Source: CAYSPO01 sp964432945
GTDB lineage: Bacteria; Bacillota; Clostridia; Tissierellales; Peptoniphilaceae
Direction of reading: 5' to 3'
Length of the DNA stretch: 19,180 nucleotides
NCBI GenBank assembly: GCA_964432945.1
Contig: CAYSPO010000022.1
Coordinates: 1 to 19,180 of the forward strand
Position 1 is the first letter of the stretch, and every line of letters starts with the position of its first letter. The position numbers and the translations under genes were made by a program. Below the pieces are notes generated by a model. That model was not told the origin of the DNA. It was given only the letters and a program-made list of their open reading frames with translations, and searched no databases. Positions 1 to 6,322 of the stretch are shown piece by piece.

Positions 1-480
1 TTTAGGAATATTCCTCTTTTAGTTATTGTAATGTTTTTCTATGTAGTTATTCCTTTATATTTTTTCAATATAACAGGATTTCAGGCCGGTGTAATCGGTT
101 TAACAATCTACACATCTTCCTTTATTGCAGACAATGTAAGAGCAGGAATACTCTCCATTAGCAAAGGACAAACAGAGGCAGCCCTATCTCAAGGTCTAAC
201 TAATAATCAACTGATGAGATATGTAATTCTTCCCCAAGCCATTAGGGTAGTAATTCCACCTTTAGGTAATCAGTTTATAAATCTAGTAAAAAACTCCTCA
301 ATTCTAGCTATGGTTGCTGGGCTTGATCTTATGTACTACGGAGATTTAATTGCTTCAGAGACTTTCGTAACTGTTGACACCTATATAGTTGTAGCCTTGT
401 TTTACCTGATTATAACTATCCCTCTAACACTAGGAGTTAGGAAATTAGAAAAAGTCTTAGGATTAAAGGAGAGTGAATAA
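1..480 (+). CDS. Polar amino-acid ABC transporter permease (5' end outside window)
   Basis: Integral membrane subunit of a polar amino-acid uptake ABC transporter (the glutamine/glutamate/arginine permease family). The reading frame is open from base 1, and its first residues FRNIPLLVIV match the conserved RNxPLL segment that precedes the core helices, so the true start lies before the window. About 159 residues remain, roughly the C-terminal two thirds. The cytoplasmic EAA loop that docks on the ATPase is clear: EAALSQGL, then LPQAIRVVIPPLGNQF, followed by NLVKNSS. Hydrophobic helices flank it. The stop codon lies 1 nt before the ATG of a second permease, so the two are co-translated and probably form a heterodimeric channel. 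The substrate-binding protein and ATPase are presumably upstream, outside the window. Exact substrate cannot be read from the permease. Confidence 0.93.
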   Translation, partial: FRNIPLLVIVMFFYVVIPLYFFNITGFQAGVIGLTIYTSSFIADNVRAGILSISKGQTEAALSQGLTNNQLMRYVILPQAIRVVIPPLGNQFINLVKNSSILAMVAGLDLMYYGDLIASETFVTVDTYIVVALFYLIITIPLTLGVRKLEKVLGLKESE

Positions 481-481
481 T

Positions 482-1129
482 ATGGATTTTTCAGGAGCAT
501 TTTCACTAAGAAATTTAAGATTTTTATTAACAGGACTAGGAGTAACCCTCCAGGTTGCTGTTTTATCCATAATATTTTCAGTTATAATTGGTGTACTCTT
601 AGGGATAATTAGATACCATAAAATACCAGTTCTTTCTAAGCTATTGGGACTTGTAATAGACTTAATCAGAAACCTACCTTTACTTTTAATTATATTCTTT
701 ACCTACTTTGCACTACCTGCCTTTGGAATCAGAATGAATATATTTTGGTCAGCAGTTGGGGCGATGACAATTTTTGAATCAGCAATGATATCAGAGATAA
801 TAAGAGGAGGTTTCGAATCTCTAGCTAAAGGGCAAACAGAAGCAGCCCTTGCAAGTGGATTAAAGAAAACACAGATTATAAGATATATAACACTTCCACA
901 AGTTCTAAGGGAAACTCTACCTTCATTAGTAAGTCAGCTAATAGCTTTAATAAAAGATACATCTTTAGCTACTATTATTTCCCTTCCAGAACTTATGCAT
1001 AATGCTAAAATAATTTATGGACAAGATACAAGTTTTGTTATACCAATGTTTGTAATAGTCAGTCTTATGTATTTTGCTATTTGTTACTCACTTTCATTAT
1101 TTTCTAAGAAAATAGAAATTAAAGCATAA
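482..1129 (+). CDS. Polar amino-acid ABC transporter permease, second subunit
   Basis: Second membrane subunit of the same amino-acid importer, about 215 residues and near full length for the family. An N-terminal helix (about 15-40) is followed by the conserved RNLPLLLIIFF segment. The ATPase-docking EAA loop reads EAALASGLKKTQ then LPQVLRETLPSLVSQL, followed by LIKDTSLA. I place the start at ATG 482: the AGGAG at 467-471 sits a normal distance upstream. The in-frame GTG at 473 lies almost on top of that site and overlaps the previous gene, so it is less likely. This is the last gene of the operon, since a hairpin terminator follows directly. Family assignment is firm; substrate (glutamate, glutamine, cystine or other) is not determinable here. 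Confidence 0.93.
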   Translation: MDFSGAFSLRNLRFLLTGLGVTLQVAVLSIIFSVIIGVLLGIIRYHKIPVLSKLLGLVIDLIRNLPLLLIIFFTYFALPAFGIRMNIFWSAVGAMTIFESAMISEIIRGGFESLAKGQTEAALASGLKKTQIIRYITLPQVLRETLPSLVSQLIALIKDTSLATIISLPELMHNAKIIYGQDTSFVIPMFVIVSLMYFAICYSLSLFSKKIEIKA

Positions 1130-1164
1130 AAAAAGAGTCTGCGTAAAGCAGGCTCCTTTTTTTT
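1128..1164. terminator. Bidirectional intrinsic terminator between convergent genes
   Basis: Stem GAGTCTGC (1135-1142) pairs with GCAGGCTC (1148-1155) through one T-G wobble, around the loop GTAAA. A run of eight T follows on the plus strand (1157-1164) and a run of seven A precedes it (1128-1134). It can therefore end both the permease operon from the left and the GntR operon from the right. Seen directly in sequence. Confidence 0.9.
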
Positions 1165-1202
1165 ATTAAATAAAATTGATAGCAAAATTTAAATTTTTAA
1201 TT

Positions 1203-1832
1203 CTATAATAAGGTATTCTTTATTTTTTCAACAAAAGAATCAATATGTACCTCTGCAGCTTCTCCTGCTGCCTTAGGATCCTTATTCTTCATTGCATCAA
1301 CAACAGGTTGTAAGCTTTCATGGAAAATCTCTGGGCTTTCAAAGAAATCTTTACAGTAATGCCATAATCTTTCAGAATGTAAATGTAGGTAGCTCAAAGA
1401 CTCATCTAACCAACGATTATTAGCCATTTCTCTTATCTTTAAGTGAAAATTCTCATCATCTATTATAGCTTCTTGGTATTGGGTTTCCATATCGTAATCT
1501 CTTAACCTATCTATTATAACTTGAAGCTCTTCTACATCTTCTTCAGTAGCGTTCATACATGCAGATTCAGAAGCATAATTATCTAGAACCTTAGTTAAAT
1601 CGAAAAGACTTTTCATCCCTATAAAATCAATTTGAGGAATTTGGGCACCATATCTCGGAGCAATAACAACTAACTTATCTCTCTCTAGCCTTTGCATTGC
1701 ATCGCGGATAGGAGTCCTACTTACACTTAAATCACTTGCAAGATCTGCCTCATTTAATATTAAGCCAGGCTTATACTCAAGTCTAACTATTTTATCCCTT
1801 AACGTTTCATAAACTATATCTTTTTTTAACAT
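1203..1832 (-). CDS. GntR-family transcriptional regulator (FCD/FadR subfamily)
   Basis: A 209-residue DNA-binding regulator. The N-terminal winged helix-turn-helix (about 1-65) has the GntR signature LNEADLASDLSVSRTPIRDA at 26-45. The C-terminal all-helical FCD domain (about 75-205) carries the expected metal or ligand set: D126, H130, H171 and H196 in the D-x3-H, H and H positions of the family. FCD regulators usually sense small organic acids or amino-acid-derived effectors. It starts 8 nt after the stop of the SH3 lipoprotein gene, with an AGAGG ribosome site overlapping that stop (TAG), so the two are co-transcribed. It ends at the shared terminator facing the amino-acid permeases. It might regulate that transporter or its own operon, but no operator could be assigned. 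Family call is confident; effector unknown. Confidence 0.92.
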   Translation of the reverse strand: MLKKDIVYETLRDKIVRLEYKPGLILNEADLASDLSVSRTPIRDAMQRLERDKLVVIAPRYGAQIPQIDFIGMKSLFDLTKVLDNYASESACMNATEEDVEELQVIIDRLRDYDMETQYQEAIIDDENFHLKIREMANNRWLDESLSYLHLHSERLWHYCKDFFESPEIFHESLQPVVDAMKNKDPKAAGEAAEVHIDSFVEKIKNTLL

Positions 1833-1840
1833 ATCAACCT

Positions 1841-2482
1841 CTATTCAACTTCTACACAAAAATCAGAAATCACATAGGCTTCCGTTCCATTGTACATAGT
1901 CTTTAGCCATTGTTTTCCGTTTTCATCTTTTACATAGGCAAAAACATCGAATTGGTCAAAGTAGCCAAGCTCACCTAAAATTTCAGAATCTTCAGTTGGC
2001 CCACTTCTTACATTAACAACATAAACAACAGCCCTATATCTAGCAATTGGTTCTTCTAGCTTTTCATTAGTTAGATATTCCTTTAAAACAAAACCACTGC
2101 CACCATCAAAGTTAATGTTAGCCCAAATATTGCCATTTTCATCTTCGATTTCTTCAATAATCTCTACATCACTTGCAAAAACTAATTCGCTTACTTTTGC
2201 AGATTCACTACTTGCCTCTGCTCTCACATTTAGAACATCTGTATTTACCCTGTAAGATTCTCCTTGGCTTGCCCCTTCTTCAGGACTTGGCTTGGCACTT
2301 GGATTATCGGTAGAAATTTCTTGACGTACTTGCATCGCAGGATTATCTTTTACCACTTGTTCAAGGTCTACCTGCCTTACCTTGAAGGTCATTGCTTGGG
2401 ATACATTTGGCTCAAAATCGTCAAAATAAGTGCAGCCACTTAAGCAAAGTGAAAGTAAAGTAATTAAAAAAATCTTTTTCAT
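1841..2482 (-). CDS. Lipoprotein with two bacterial SH3 domains
   Basis: A 213-residue exported lipoprotein. The signal peptide (1-16) ends in lipobox LSGC, with Cys17 as the lipidated residue. A polar linker rich in Pro, Ser and Glu (about 45-75) precedes two SH3b repeats, about 76-138 and 148-209. Each contains the typical NVR motif (LNVRAEASSES and VNVRSGPTEDSE) and the later GxxW-type segment (NGNIWANI, NGKQWLKTMYNG). SH3b domains usually bind peptidoglycan peptides or cell-wall polymers, which would place this protein on the outer face of the membrane. No catalytic domain is present, so it is a binding or sensing protein rather than an autolysin. It is the first gene of an operon with a GntR regulator. 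Its ribosome site GAGGATGG precedes the ATG. Specific ligand unknown. Confidence 0.88.
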   Translation of the reverse strand: MKKIFLITLLSLCLSGCTYFDDFEPNVSQAMTFKVRQVDLEQVVKDNPAMQVRQEISTDNPSAKPSPEEGASQGESYRVNTDVLNVRAEASSESAKVSELVFASDVEIIEEIEDENGNIWANINFDGGSGFVLKEYLTNEKLEEPIARYRAVVYVVNVRSGPTEDSEILGELGYFDQFDVFAYVKDENGKQWLKTMYNGTEAYVISDFCVEVE

Positions 2483-2527
2483 CTAACCATCCTCATCTAA
2501 TTCCCAAATTATCAATAAAAAAACAGT

Positions 2528-2555
2528 ATTATCTCGCAAAAGTCCTATTTGTTAA
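2528..2555 (-). promoter_or_regulatory. Candidate sigma-A promoter of the SH3-lipoprotein/GntR operon
   Basis: On the minus strand, TTAACA (2550-2555) and GATAAT (2528-2533) are each 5 of 6 to consensus, with a 16-nt spacer. Predicted initiation near 2521 leaves a leader of about 39 nt before the lipoprotein ATG. A perfect TATAAT also occurs at 2557-2562 on this strand, but its upstream partner (TGGTAT at 17 nt) is poor. The DNA is very AT-rich, so chance matches are likely. Confidence 0.4.
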
Positions 2556-2900
2556 TATTATATATTAAAAAGGCGAAAAATACCAGTTGTTCTTAAGTAG
2601 TATTTATATAATATTGACAAACAATTAAAATTTATAATACTTGATATGTAATCCTTATCTATATAATACTAGCATAAATATTAATGTTTAAGAAATTTTT
2701 TTACTTGATGTATAAAGTATATAAATCACCTTTGAAATAAAGATAATTATAAATAAAGTATTGACTAATATCTTAGTTAGAATTCTTTTCTAATGACTTA
2801 TAATCTATTTCTTTAAGTCATTTTAACCATTTAGAAATACTTCCATTCTCAAAGAACTCAAGCAATACACTTAAAAAAATATAAAAGGAAAATAGAGATA
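2556..2900. other. AT-rich gene-free region
   Basis: No convincing protein gene is present here. The only plus-strand ATG frame noticed (2684-2740) encodes 18 residues and has no ribosome site. Plus-strand promoter-like elements occur at TTGACA 2614-2619 / TATAAT 2633-2638 (13-nt spacer, too short) and TTGATA 2641-2646 / TATAAT 2662-2667 (15-nt spacer). A perfect 8-bp inverted repeat, AATGACTT 2792-2799 with AAGTCATT 2815-2822, ends in TTTT. These could bound a small RNA or be chance in AT-rich sequence. Confidence 0.4.
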
Positions 2901-2944
2901 AAAAAAGAGCCAGTTCCCAGAATAGATTTATCTGTTAACTGGCT
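2901..2944 (-). terminator. Intrinsic terminator of the feo operon
   Basis: AGCCAGTT (2908-2915) pairs perfectly with AACTGGCT (2937-2944). An inner stem CAGA/TCTG (2918-2921 with 2931-2934) sits across a CC/TT mismatch. On the minus strand the hairpin is followed by a run of T (complement of 2901-2906), the correct polarity for transcripts leaving the feo genes. An outer AGAGAT (2894-2899) and ATCTCT (2945-2950) could extend the stem around the A-tract. Confidence 0.85.
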
Positions 2945-2962
2945 ATCTCTTTGTTATTAATT

Positions 2963-3115
2963 TTATCTATACTTTCTTTTTTGGCAAGTCTTAGCACTTG
3001 AACAACCTGCACACGGGTCATCATTATTTTTTAGATATTTAATAATCTTGTAAACAATAAATATAAGAACTGCTCCTACAATTATGTTTCCTAGATTATT
3101 CATAATAAAATCCAT
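2963..3115 (-). CDS. FeoB-associated Cys-rich membrane miniprotein
   Basis: A 50-residue protein. A short N-terminus leads into one membrane helix (about 9-28, LGNIIVGAVLIFIVYKIIKY), then a charged segment and a Cys-rich tail with DDPCAGCSSAKTC, cysteines C35, C38 and C44. The layout (single helix, then a CxxCx5C cluster, encoded directly after feoB) matches the small FeoB-associated Cys-rich family of Firmicutes. That family occupies the place of FeoC in other Feo operons and is proposed to act in Fe(II) handling or FeoB control; its mechanism is not established. The AGGAGG ribosome site at 3121-3126 overlaps the feoB stop codon, so translation is coupled. Terminator follows within about 20 nt. 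I am confident the gene is real because of the ribosome site, position, composition and stop placement. Confidence 0.88.
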   Translation of the reverse strand: MDFIMNNLGNIIVGAVLIFIVYKIIKYLKNNDDPCAGCSSAKTCQKRKYR

Positions 3116-3124
3116 ATCGACCTC

Positions 3125-5482
3125 CTAGGCCATTTGTTTTTTAGCCTTTGTAATCTCATCTTCTTTACTAGGTTTAACTATTAAATAAATAGTAGCTAAA
3201 CTAATTAAAATAGCTAATAAAGTTCCTATATTAAAGCCAGCTCCTGTGAAGAAAGTTCCTAATTGATAAATAACAAATGATACTGCGTATGCAAAAATAG
3301 TTAGATAAGATACGGTAAATAGTGTCCATTTACTTGATCCCATTTCTCTTTTAATCGCTCCGATAGCTGCAAAGCAAGGAGCACATAAAAGGTTGAAAGC
3401 TAGGAAAGAATATGCTGAAACAGTTGTAAAGCTAGCAGCTACACTTTCCCATATTTGCCAGCCATTTTCAGCAACTTGCTCAGCCCCGTAAAGAATACCA
3501 AAGGCAGAAACTACATTTTCCTTAGCAACAAGTCCAGAAACAGTGGCAACTGTATTTTGCCAAGTTCCCCAACCAAGAGGCTTAAATATCCAAGCAACTG
3601 ACTTTCCTATAACAGCTAGGATTGAGTCATTCATATCTACAGCACCAAAACCTTGATGAGTAAATCCATAGCTTGATGTAAACCAAATTACTATTGTAGA
3701 TAGAAGAATTACTGTTCCAGCTTTTTTTACAAAGGCTCCTGCTCTTTCTACTGCTGAACTAAATACATATTTTAAGGTTGGGAACCTGTAATCAGGAAGC
3801 TCCATTATAAATGGTGCTGGATCTCCAGCAAACATTTTAGTCTTTTTTAGAATGATACCAGAAATTATTATCGATATGATTCCTAAAAAATAAGCACTTG
3901 GGGCAACCCACCAAGAGCCTGCAAAAACAGCTCCAGCTAAAAGTGCTATAACTGGTAATTTTGCTGAACAAGGCATAAATGAAGTTGTTGTTATTGTCAT
4001 TCTTCTATCTCTGTCAGATTCTATTGTTCTTGTGGCTAAAATTCCAGGAACAGAGCAACCAGTTCCGATAAGCATAGGAATAAAGGACTTTCCTGAAAGA
4101 CCGAACTTTCTGAATACCCTATCTAAGATAAAGGCTATTCTCGCCATATATCCACTTCCTTCTAATATTGCAAGGAAAAGGAATAAAACGAACATTTGAG
4201 GTAAAAATCCAAGTACAGCCCCAACCCCAGCGACAATACCATCTAAGATAAGAGATTTTAAGAACTCTCCAACGCCTATCTTATCAAGTCCACTTTCTAT
4301 TAAGTTTGGTAAACTATTTATAAAAGTACCATAGTCACTAGCTTCAGGTTCCTCTACTTTTAGAGCTTTTTCGTAAGTATTTTTATCTACAAGTAAACTT
4401 TCACTTACATTACCTTCTTCATCATGAAGGCTAACTTCAACTTCTCCAGTTGCTCCTTTAGCTTCGTAACCTTCCTTTATTTCTTGGGCAGTTTCAAATT
4501 CTTCATATGCTTCAGTATAGGCTTCTCTTCCTTTACCAAATAAAAACCAACCTTCATCAAAGACTTGGTCGTTTACAAAATCTGTAACTCCTGTTCCTAC
4601 TGTTGAAATAGAAACATAATAAACTATAAACATAATTAAGGCAAAGATAGGCAAAGCCAACACTCTATTTAATACAATACTATCTATTTTCTCAGAAAGA
4701 TTTTTCTTTCTTTCAGTTGATCTAGAGTAAAGACCATGGATAAAACTACCTATAACTCCGTATCTTTCTTCCGTTATTATACTCTCTGAGTCTTCATCTA
4801 ATTCACTTTCACAAGCCTTAATAATATTGTCTATTTCTGTTTTTTTACCTTCTAGCTTTAACTTTTCTAGAATTTTCTCATCTTTTTCAAATAGTTTTAC
4901 AGCCAACCATCTTTTTTTATCTGAGTCAACGAAATTGGAGATTTCTTTTATCGCTCCTTCAACCTCGTCAGAATAAATAAATGTTGTAGGTTTTTGTTTT
5001 TTGACAACTGCTTCTTTCATTGCAGATATTACATTTTCAATTCCTTGGCCATTGGCAGCACTTATTTCTACTACGGGCATATTCATCTTTTCAGATAAAG
5101 CCTTTGTATCTAGTTCATATCCTTCTTTTTTCATAACATCGGACATATTTACTGCTAAAACCATAGGTATACTCAATTCCATTAATTGGGTGCTTAAGTA
5201 CAAGTTTCTTTGTAGATTTGTTCCATCTACTATGTTAATAATCCCATCTGGGCTATCGTCGATTAAATAATCTCTAGCCACAACTTCTTCTAAAGTATAT
5301 GGAGATAAGGAATATATTCCTGGAAGGTCAGTTATAGTTATATCTTTATCTGATTTTAGTCTTCCTTCTTTTTTTTCTACGGTAACTCCCGGCCAGTTAC
5401 CTACATATTGATTAGATCCGGTTAGGTAATTAAATAGAGTGGTTTTCCCACTATTTGGATTACCTGCTAAAGCAAATTTCAT
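3125..5482 (-). CDS. feoB: Ferrous iron transport protein B
   Basis: A 785-residue Fe(II) importer of the cytoplasmic membrane. The N-terminal G domain has G1 GNPNSGKTT (7-15), switch I VGNWPGVT (27-34), G3 DLPG (52-55), G4 NMSD (112-115) and G5 SAANG (141-145). A helical linker (about 165-265) joins it to the membrane part. The two gate regions carry the conserved cysteines: GTGCSVPG (Cys476) and MPCSAKLP (Cys505). A further LCAPC (Cys700, Cys703) matches the C-terminal conserved cysteine region. Between the first helix (about 273-295) and the helix at about 412-440 lies an unusually long acidic extracytoplasmic stretch (about 305-385). Ribosome site AAGGAGGG lies 14 nt after the feoA stop. 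Order feoA-feoA-feoB-Cys-rich miniprotein is a complete Feo operon. The family call is certain. Confidence 0.98.
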   Translation of the reverse strand: MKFALAGNPNSGKTTLFNYLTGSNQYVGNWPGVTVEKKEGRLKSDKDITITDLPGIYSLSPYTLEEVVARDYLIDDSPDGIINIVDGTNLQRNLYLSTQLMELSIPMVLAVNMSDVMKKEGYELDTKALSEKMNMPVVEISAANGQGIENVISAMKEAVVKKQKPTTFIYSDEVEGAIKEISNFVDSDKKRWLAVKLFEKDEKILEKLKLEGKKTEIDNIIKACESELDEDSESIITEERYGVIGSFIHGLYSRSTERKKNLSEKIDSIVLNRVLALPIFALIMFIVYYVSISTVGTGVTDFVNDQVFDEGWFLFGKGREAYTEAYEEFETAQEIKEGYEAKGATGEVEVSLHDEEGNVSESLLVDKNTYEKALKVEEPEASDYGTFINSLPNLIESGLDKIGVGEFLKSLILDGIVAGVGAVLGFLPQMFVLFLFLAILEGSGYMARIAFILDRVFRKFGLSGKSFIPMLIGTGCSVPGILATRTIESDRDRRMTITTTSFMPCSAKLPVIALLAGAVFAGSWWVAPSAYFLGIISIIISGIILKKTKMFAGDPAPFIMELPDYRFPTLKYVFSSAVERAGAFVKKAGTVILLSTIVIWFTSSYGFTHQGFGAVDMNDSILAVIGKSVAWIFKPLGWGTWQNTVATVSGLVAKENVVSAFGILYGAEQVAENGWQIWESVAASFTTVSAYSFLAFNLLCAPCFAAIGAIKREMGSSKWTLFTVSYLTIFAYAVSFVIYQLGTFFTGAGFNIGTLLAILISLATIYLIVKPSKEDEITKAKKQMA

Positions 5483-5496
5483 TAAATCCCTCCTTA

Positions 5497-5721
5497 TTAC
5501 TTTGGATCTACTTCAATATTATTTGCATCTTCTTTTCTTATTGAAAGATCATAATCTCTCACTCTTATATCTATTGGATCCCCAAGTGGAGCAATTTTTT
5601 CTATATAGACTTCAACGCCTCTTGTAATACCCATTTCCATAATTCTTCTTTTTACTGGACCTTCACCTGTAATTTTTTTTACGGTGAAAATCTCTCCGAT
5701 TTTACCTTCTGTTAGTTTCAC
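5497..5721 (-). CDS. feoA: FeoA family protein (second copy, next to feoB)
   Basis: A 74-residue single-domain protein with the FeoA SH3-like beta-barrel pattern. It has an opening G-x-x-x-V segment, the helix with RRIMEMGITRG (about 25-35), then strands ending in the SIRKEDA segment. FeoA proteins are cytosolic partners of FeoB and are thought to modulate its GTPase or transport. The start is GTG (5719-5721), preceded by AGGTGG overlapping the stop of the upstream feoA gene, 7 nt away. It lies directly before feoB. The MxxxGxxxG pattern is well kept, so this looks functional rather than a decaying duplicate. It has clearly diverged from the other FeoA in the operon, so the pair may have distinct roles. 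Confidence 0.93.
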   Translation of the reverse strand: MKLTEGKIGEIFTVKKITGEGPVKRRIMEMGITRGVEVYIEKIAPLGDPIDIRVRDYDLSIRKEDANNIEVDPK

Positions 5722-5728
5722 CTTCCAC

Positions 5729-5944
5729 CTACCTTACAAAAATTTTCATACATTGGTCCTTGTTAAGGGCGATTTTAGTTCCACCCTTTACTTCTATTAC
5801 TAAATCACCATTAACTGAGTTTGTTACCTTTACAGTATCTCCCACAGTTATACCTAATTCCTTTAAGTGACGAATTGTGTCCTTATCTCCACCGATTCTT
5901 TCAACAACCATTTCATCACCTATATTTAAAAATGCTAAAGGCAT
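5729..5944 (-). CDS. feoA: FeoA family protein (first copy, operon-leading)
   Basis: A 71-residue FeoA-domain protein and the first gene of the operon. Seen: MPLAFLNIGDE with the opening G-D-E strand, a helix with RHLKELGITVGD (about 25-36), then strands through VKGGTKIALNKD. The ALNKDQCMKI ending corresponds to the ALxxxxAxxI ending of FeoA. ATG at 5942-5944 is preceded by a strong GGAGGAG site. It is expressed from the Fur-like-box promoter immediately upstream. Two FeoA proteins before one FeoB is a known arrangement in Clostridia and relatives. Whether both bind FeoB, or one binds metal or a different partner, cannot be said from sequence. Confidence 0.93.
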   Translation of the reverse strand: MPLAFLNIGDEMVVERIGGDKDTIRHLKELGITVGDTVKVTNSVNGDLVIEVKGGTKIALNKDQCMKIFVR

Positions 5945-5961
5945 TTCATCTCCTCCAAACT

Positions 5962-5991
5962 ATTATATCCCTAATTGATATTCATTGTCAA
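5962..5991 (-). promoter_or_regulatory. feo operon promoter (sigma-A type)
   Basis: On the minus strand, a perfect -35 TTGACA (5986-5991) and a perfect -10 TATAAT (5962-5967) are separated by 18 nt. Predicted initiation is near 5955, leaving a leader of about 11 nt before the feoA ATG that still holds GGAGGAG. This is the best-formed promoter in the window. Confidence 0.85.
5976..5990 (-). promoter_or_regulatory. Fur-box-like operator 1 (overlaps -35 and spacer)
   Basis: The minus strand reads TGACAATGAATATCA, 13 of 15 matches to the Bacillus-type 7-1-7 Fur consensus (TGATAAT-n-ATTATCA). It covers most of the -35 hexamer and half of the spacer of the feo promoter. Iron-loaded Fur binding there would block RNA polymerase, the expected logic for an iron-uptake operon. 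Regulator identity is inferred from consensus and context. Confidence 0.65.
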
Positions 5992-5997
5992 TGAGTT

Positions 5998-6012
5998 TGA
6001 TTATATTTATCA
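5998..6012 (-). promoter_or_regulatory. Fur-box-like operator 2 (upstream)
   Basis: The plus strand reads TGATTATATTTATCA, again 13 of 15 to the 7-1-7 Fur consensus, with perfect outer arms TTGAT/ATCAA. Its centre (6005) is 22 nt from that of operator 1 (5983), about two helical turns, so two dimers could bind the same face of the helix just upstream of the feo promoter. Confidence 0.55.
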
Positions 6013-6162
6013 ATTAAACTCTATAAAATGATAACTTTTTTAAATAAACTATAAGACCTGCTCGTTTTTTTTAACAATTATTGTTATTAATTAATAACTT
6101 CTATAAAAATATTTTAGTTATTGATATAACTATAACTTAATAAAACAAGCTTATCTCACTAA
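6013..6162. other. AT-rich spacer with two palindromes
   Basis: No gene is seen. The stretch holds the palindrome AACAATTATTGTT (6073-6085) and, overlapping its end, the perfect 16-bp palindrome GTTATTAATTAATAAC (6083-6098). A T-run at 6065-6072 precedes them but no GC-rich stem is attached. They could be operators or chance structures in very AT-rich DNA. Confidence 0.4.
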
Positions 6163-6209
6163 TAAAAAAATGAATAAGAATTTATCCAATTTTTTCTAAA
6201 TTCTTATTC
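6163..6209 (-). terminator. Intrinsic terminator after rsmA
   Basis: A perfect 12-bp inverted repeat, GAATAAGAATTT (6172-6183) with AAATTCTTATTC (6198-6209), encloses a 14-nt loop. It is followed on the minus strand by seven T (complement of 6164-6170). Polarity fits the metG-tatD-rnmV-rsmA operon. The stem is AT-rich and lies about 110 nt beyond the rsmA stop. Two weaker inverted repeats lie between: GTTTTC/GAAAAC at 6239-6259, and AGTTTAATT/AATTAAACT at 6261-6287. Confidence 0.7.
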
Positions 6210-6322
6210 TATCTTTTACCAGTATTTTTCTTTCCCTAGTTTTCTTCTCTTGAGAAAACAAGTTTAATTGCAAAGTATAATTAAACTCCTAGTGTAGTAT
6301 ATATGATATTACTTATCATCTT

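Noticed and set aside
473..481. GTG 473 as start of the second permease
   Set aside because: It sits immediately after AGGAG and overlaps the previous gene; ATG 482 has proper spacing from the ribosome site.
2614..2638. TTGACA/TATAAT pair on the plus strand as a normal promoter
   Set aside because: The spacer is only 13 nt, outside the usual 16-18 nt range.
2684..2740. 18-codon plus-strand frame in the gap
   Set aside because: No ribosome site, very short and Lys/Phe/Tyr-rich as expected by chance in AT-rich DNA.
5001..5270. Plus-strand open frame of 89 codons inside feoB
   Set aside because: Lies wholly antisense to the well-conserved FeoB G domain, with no ribosome site and no recognisable product.
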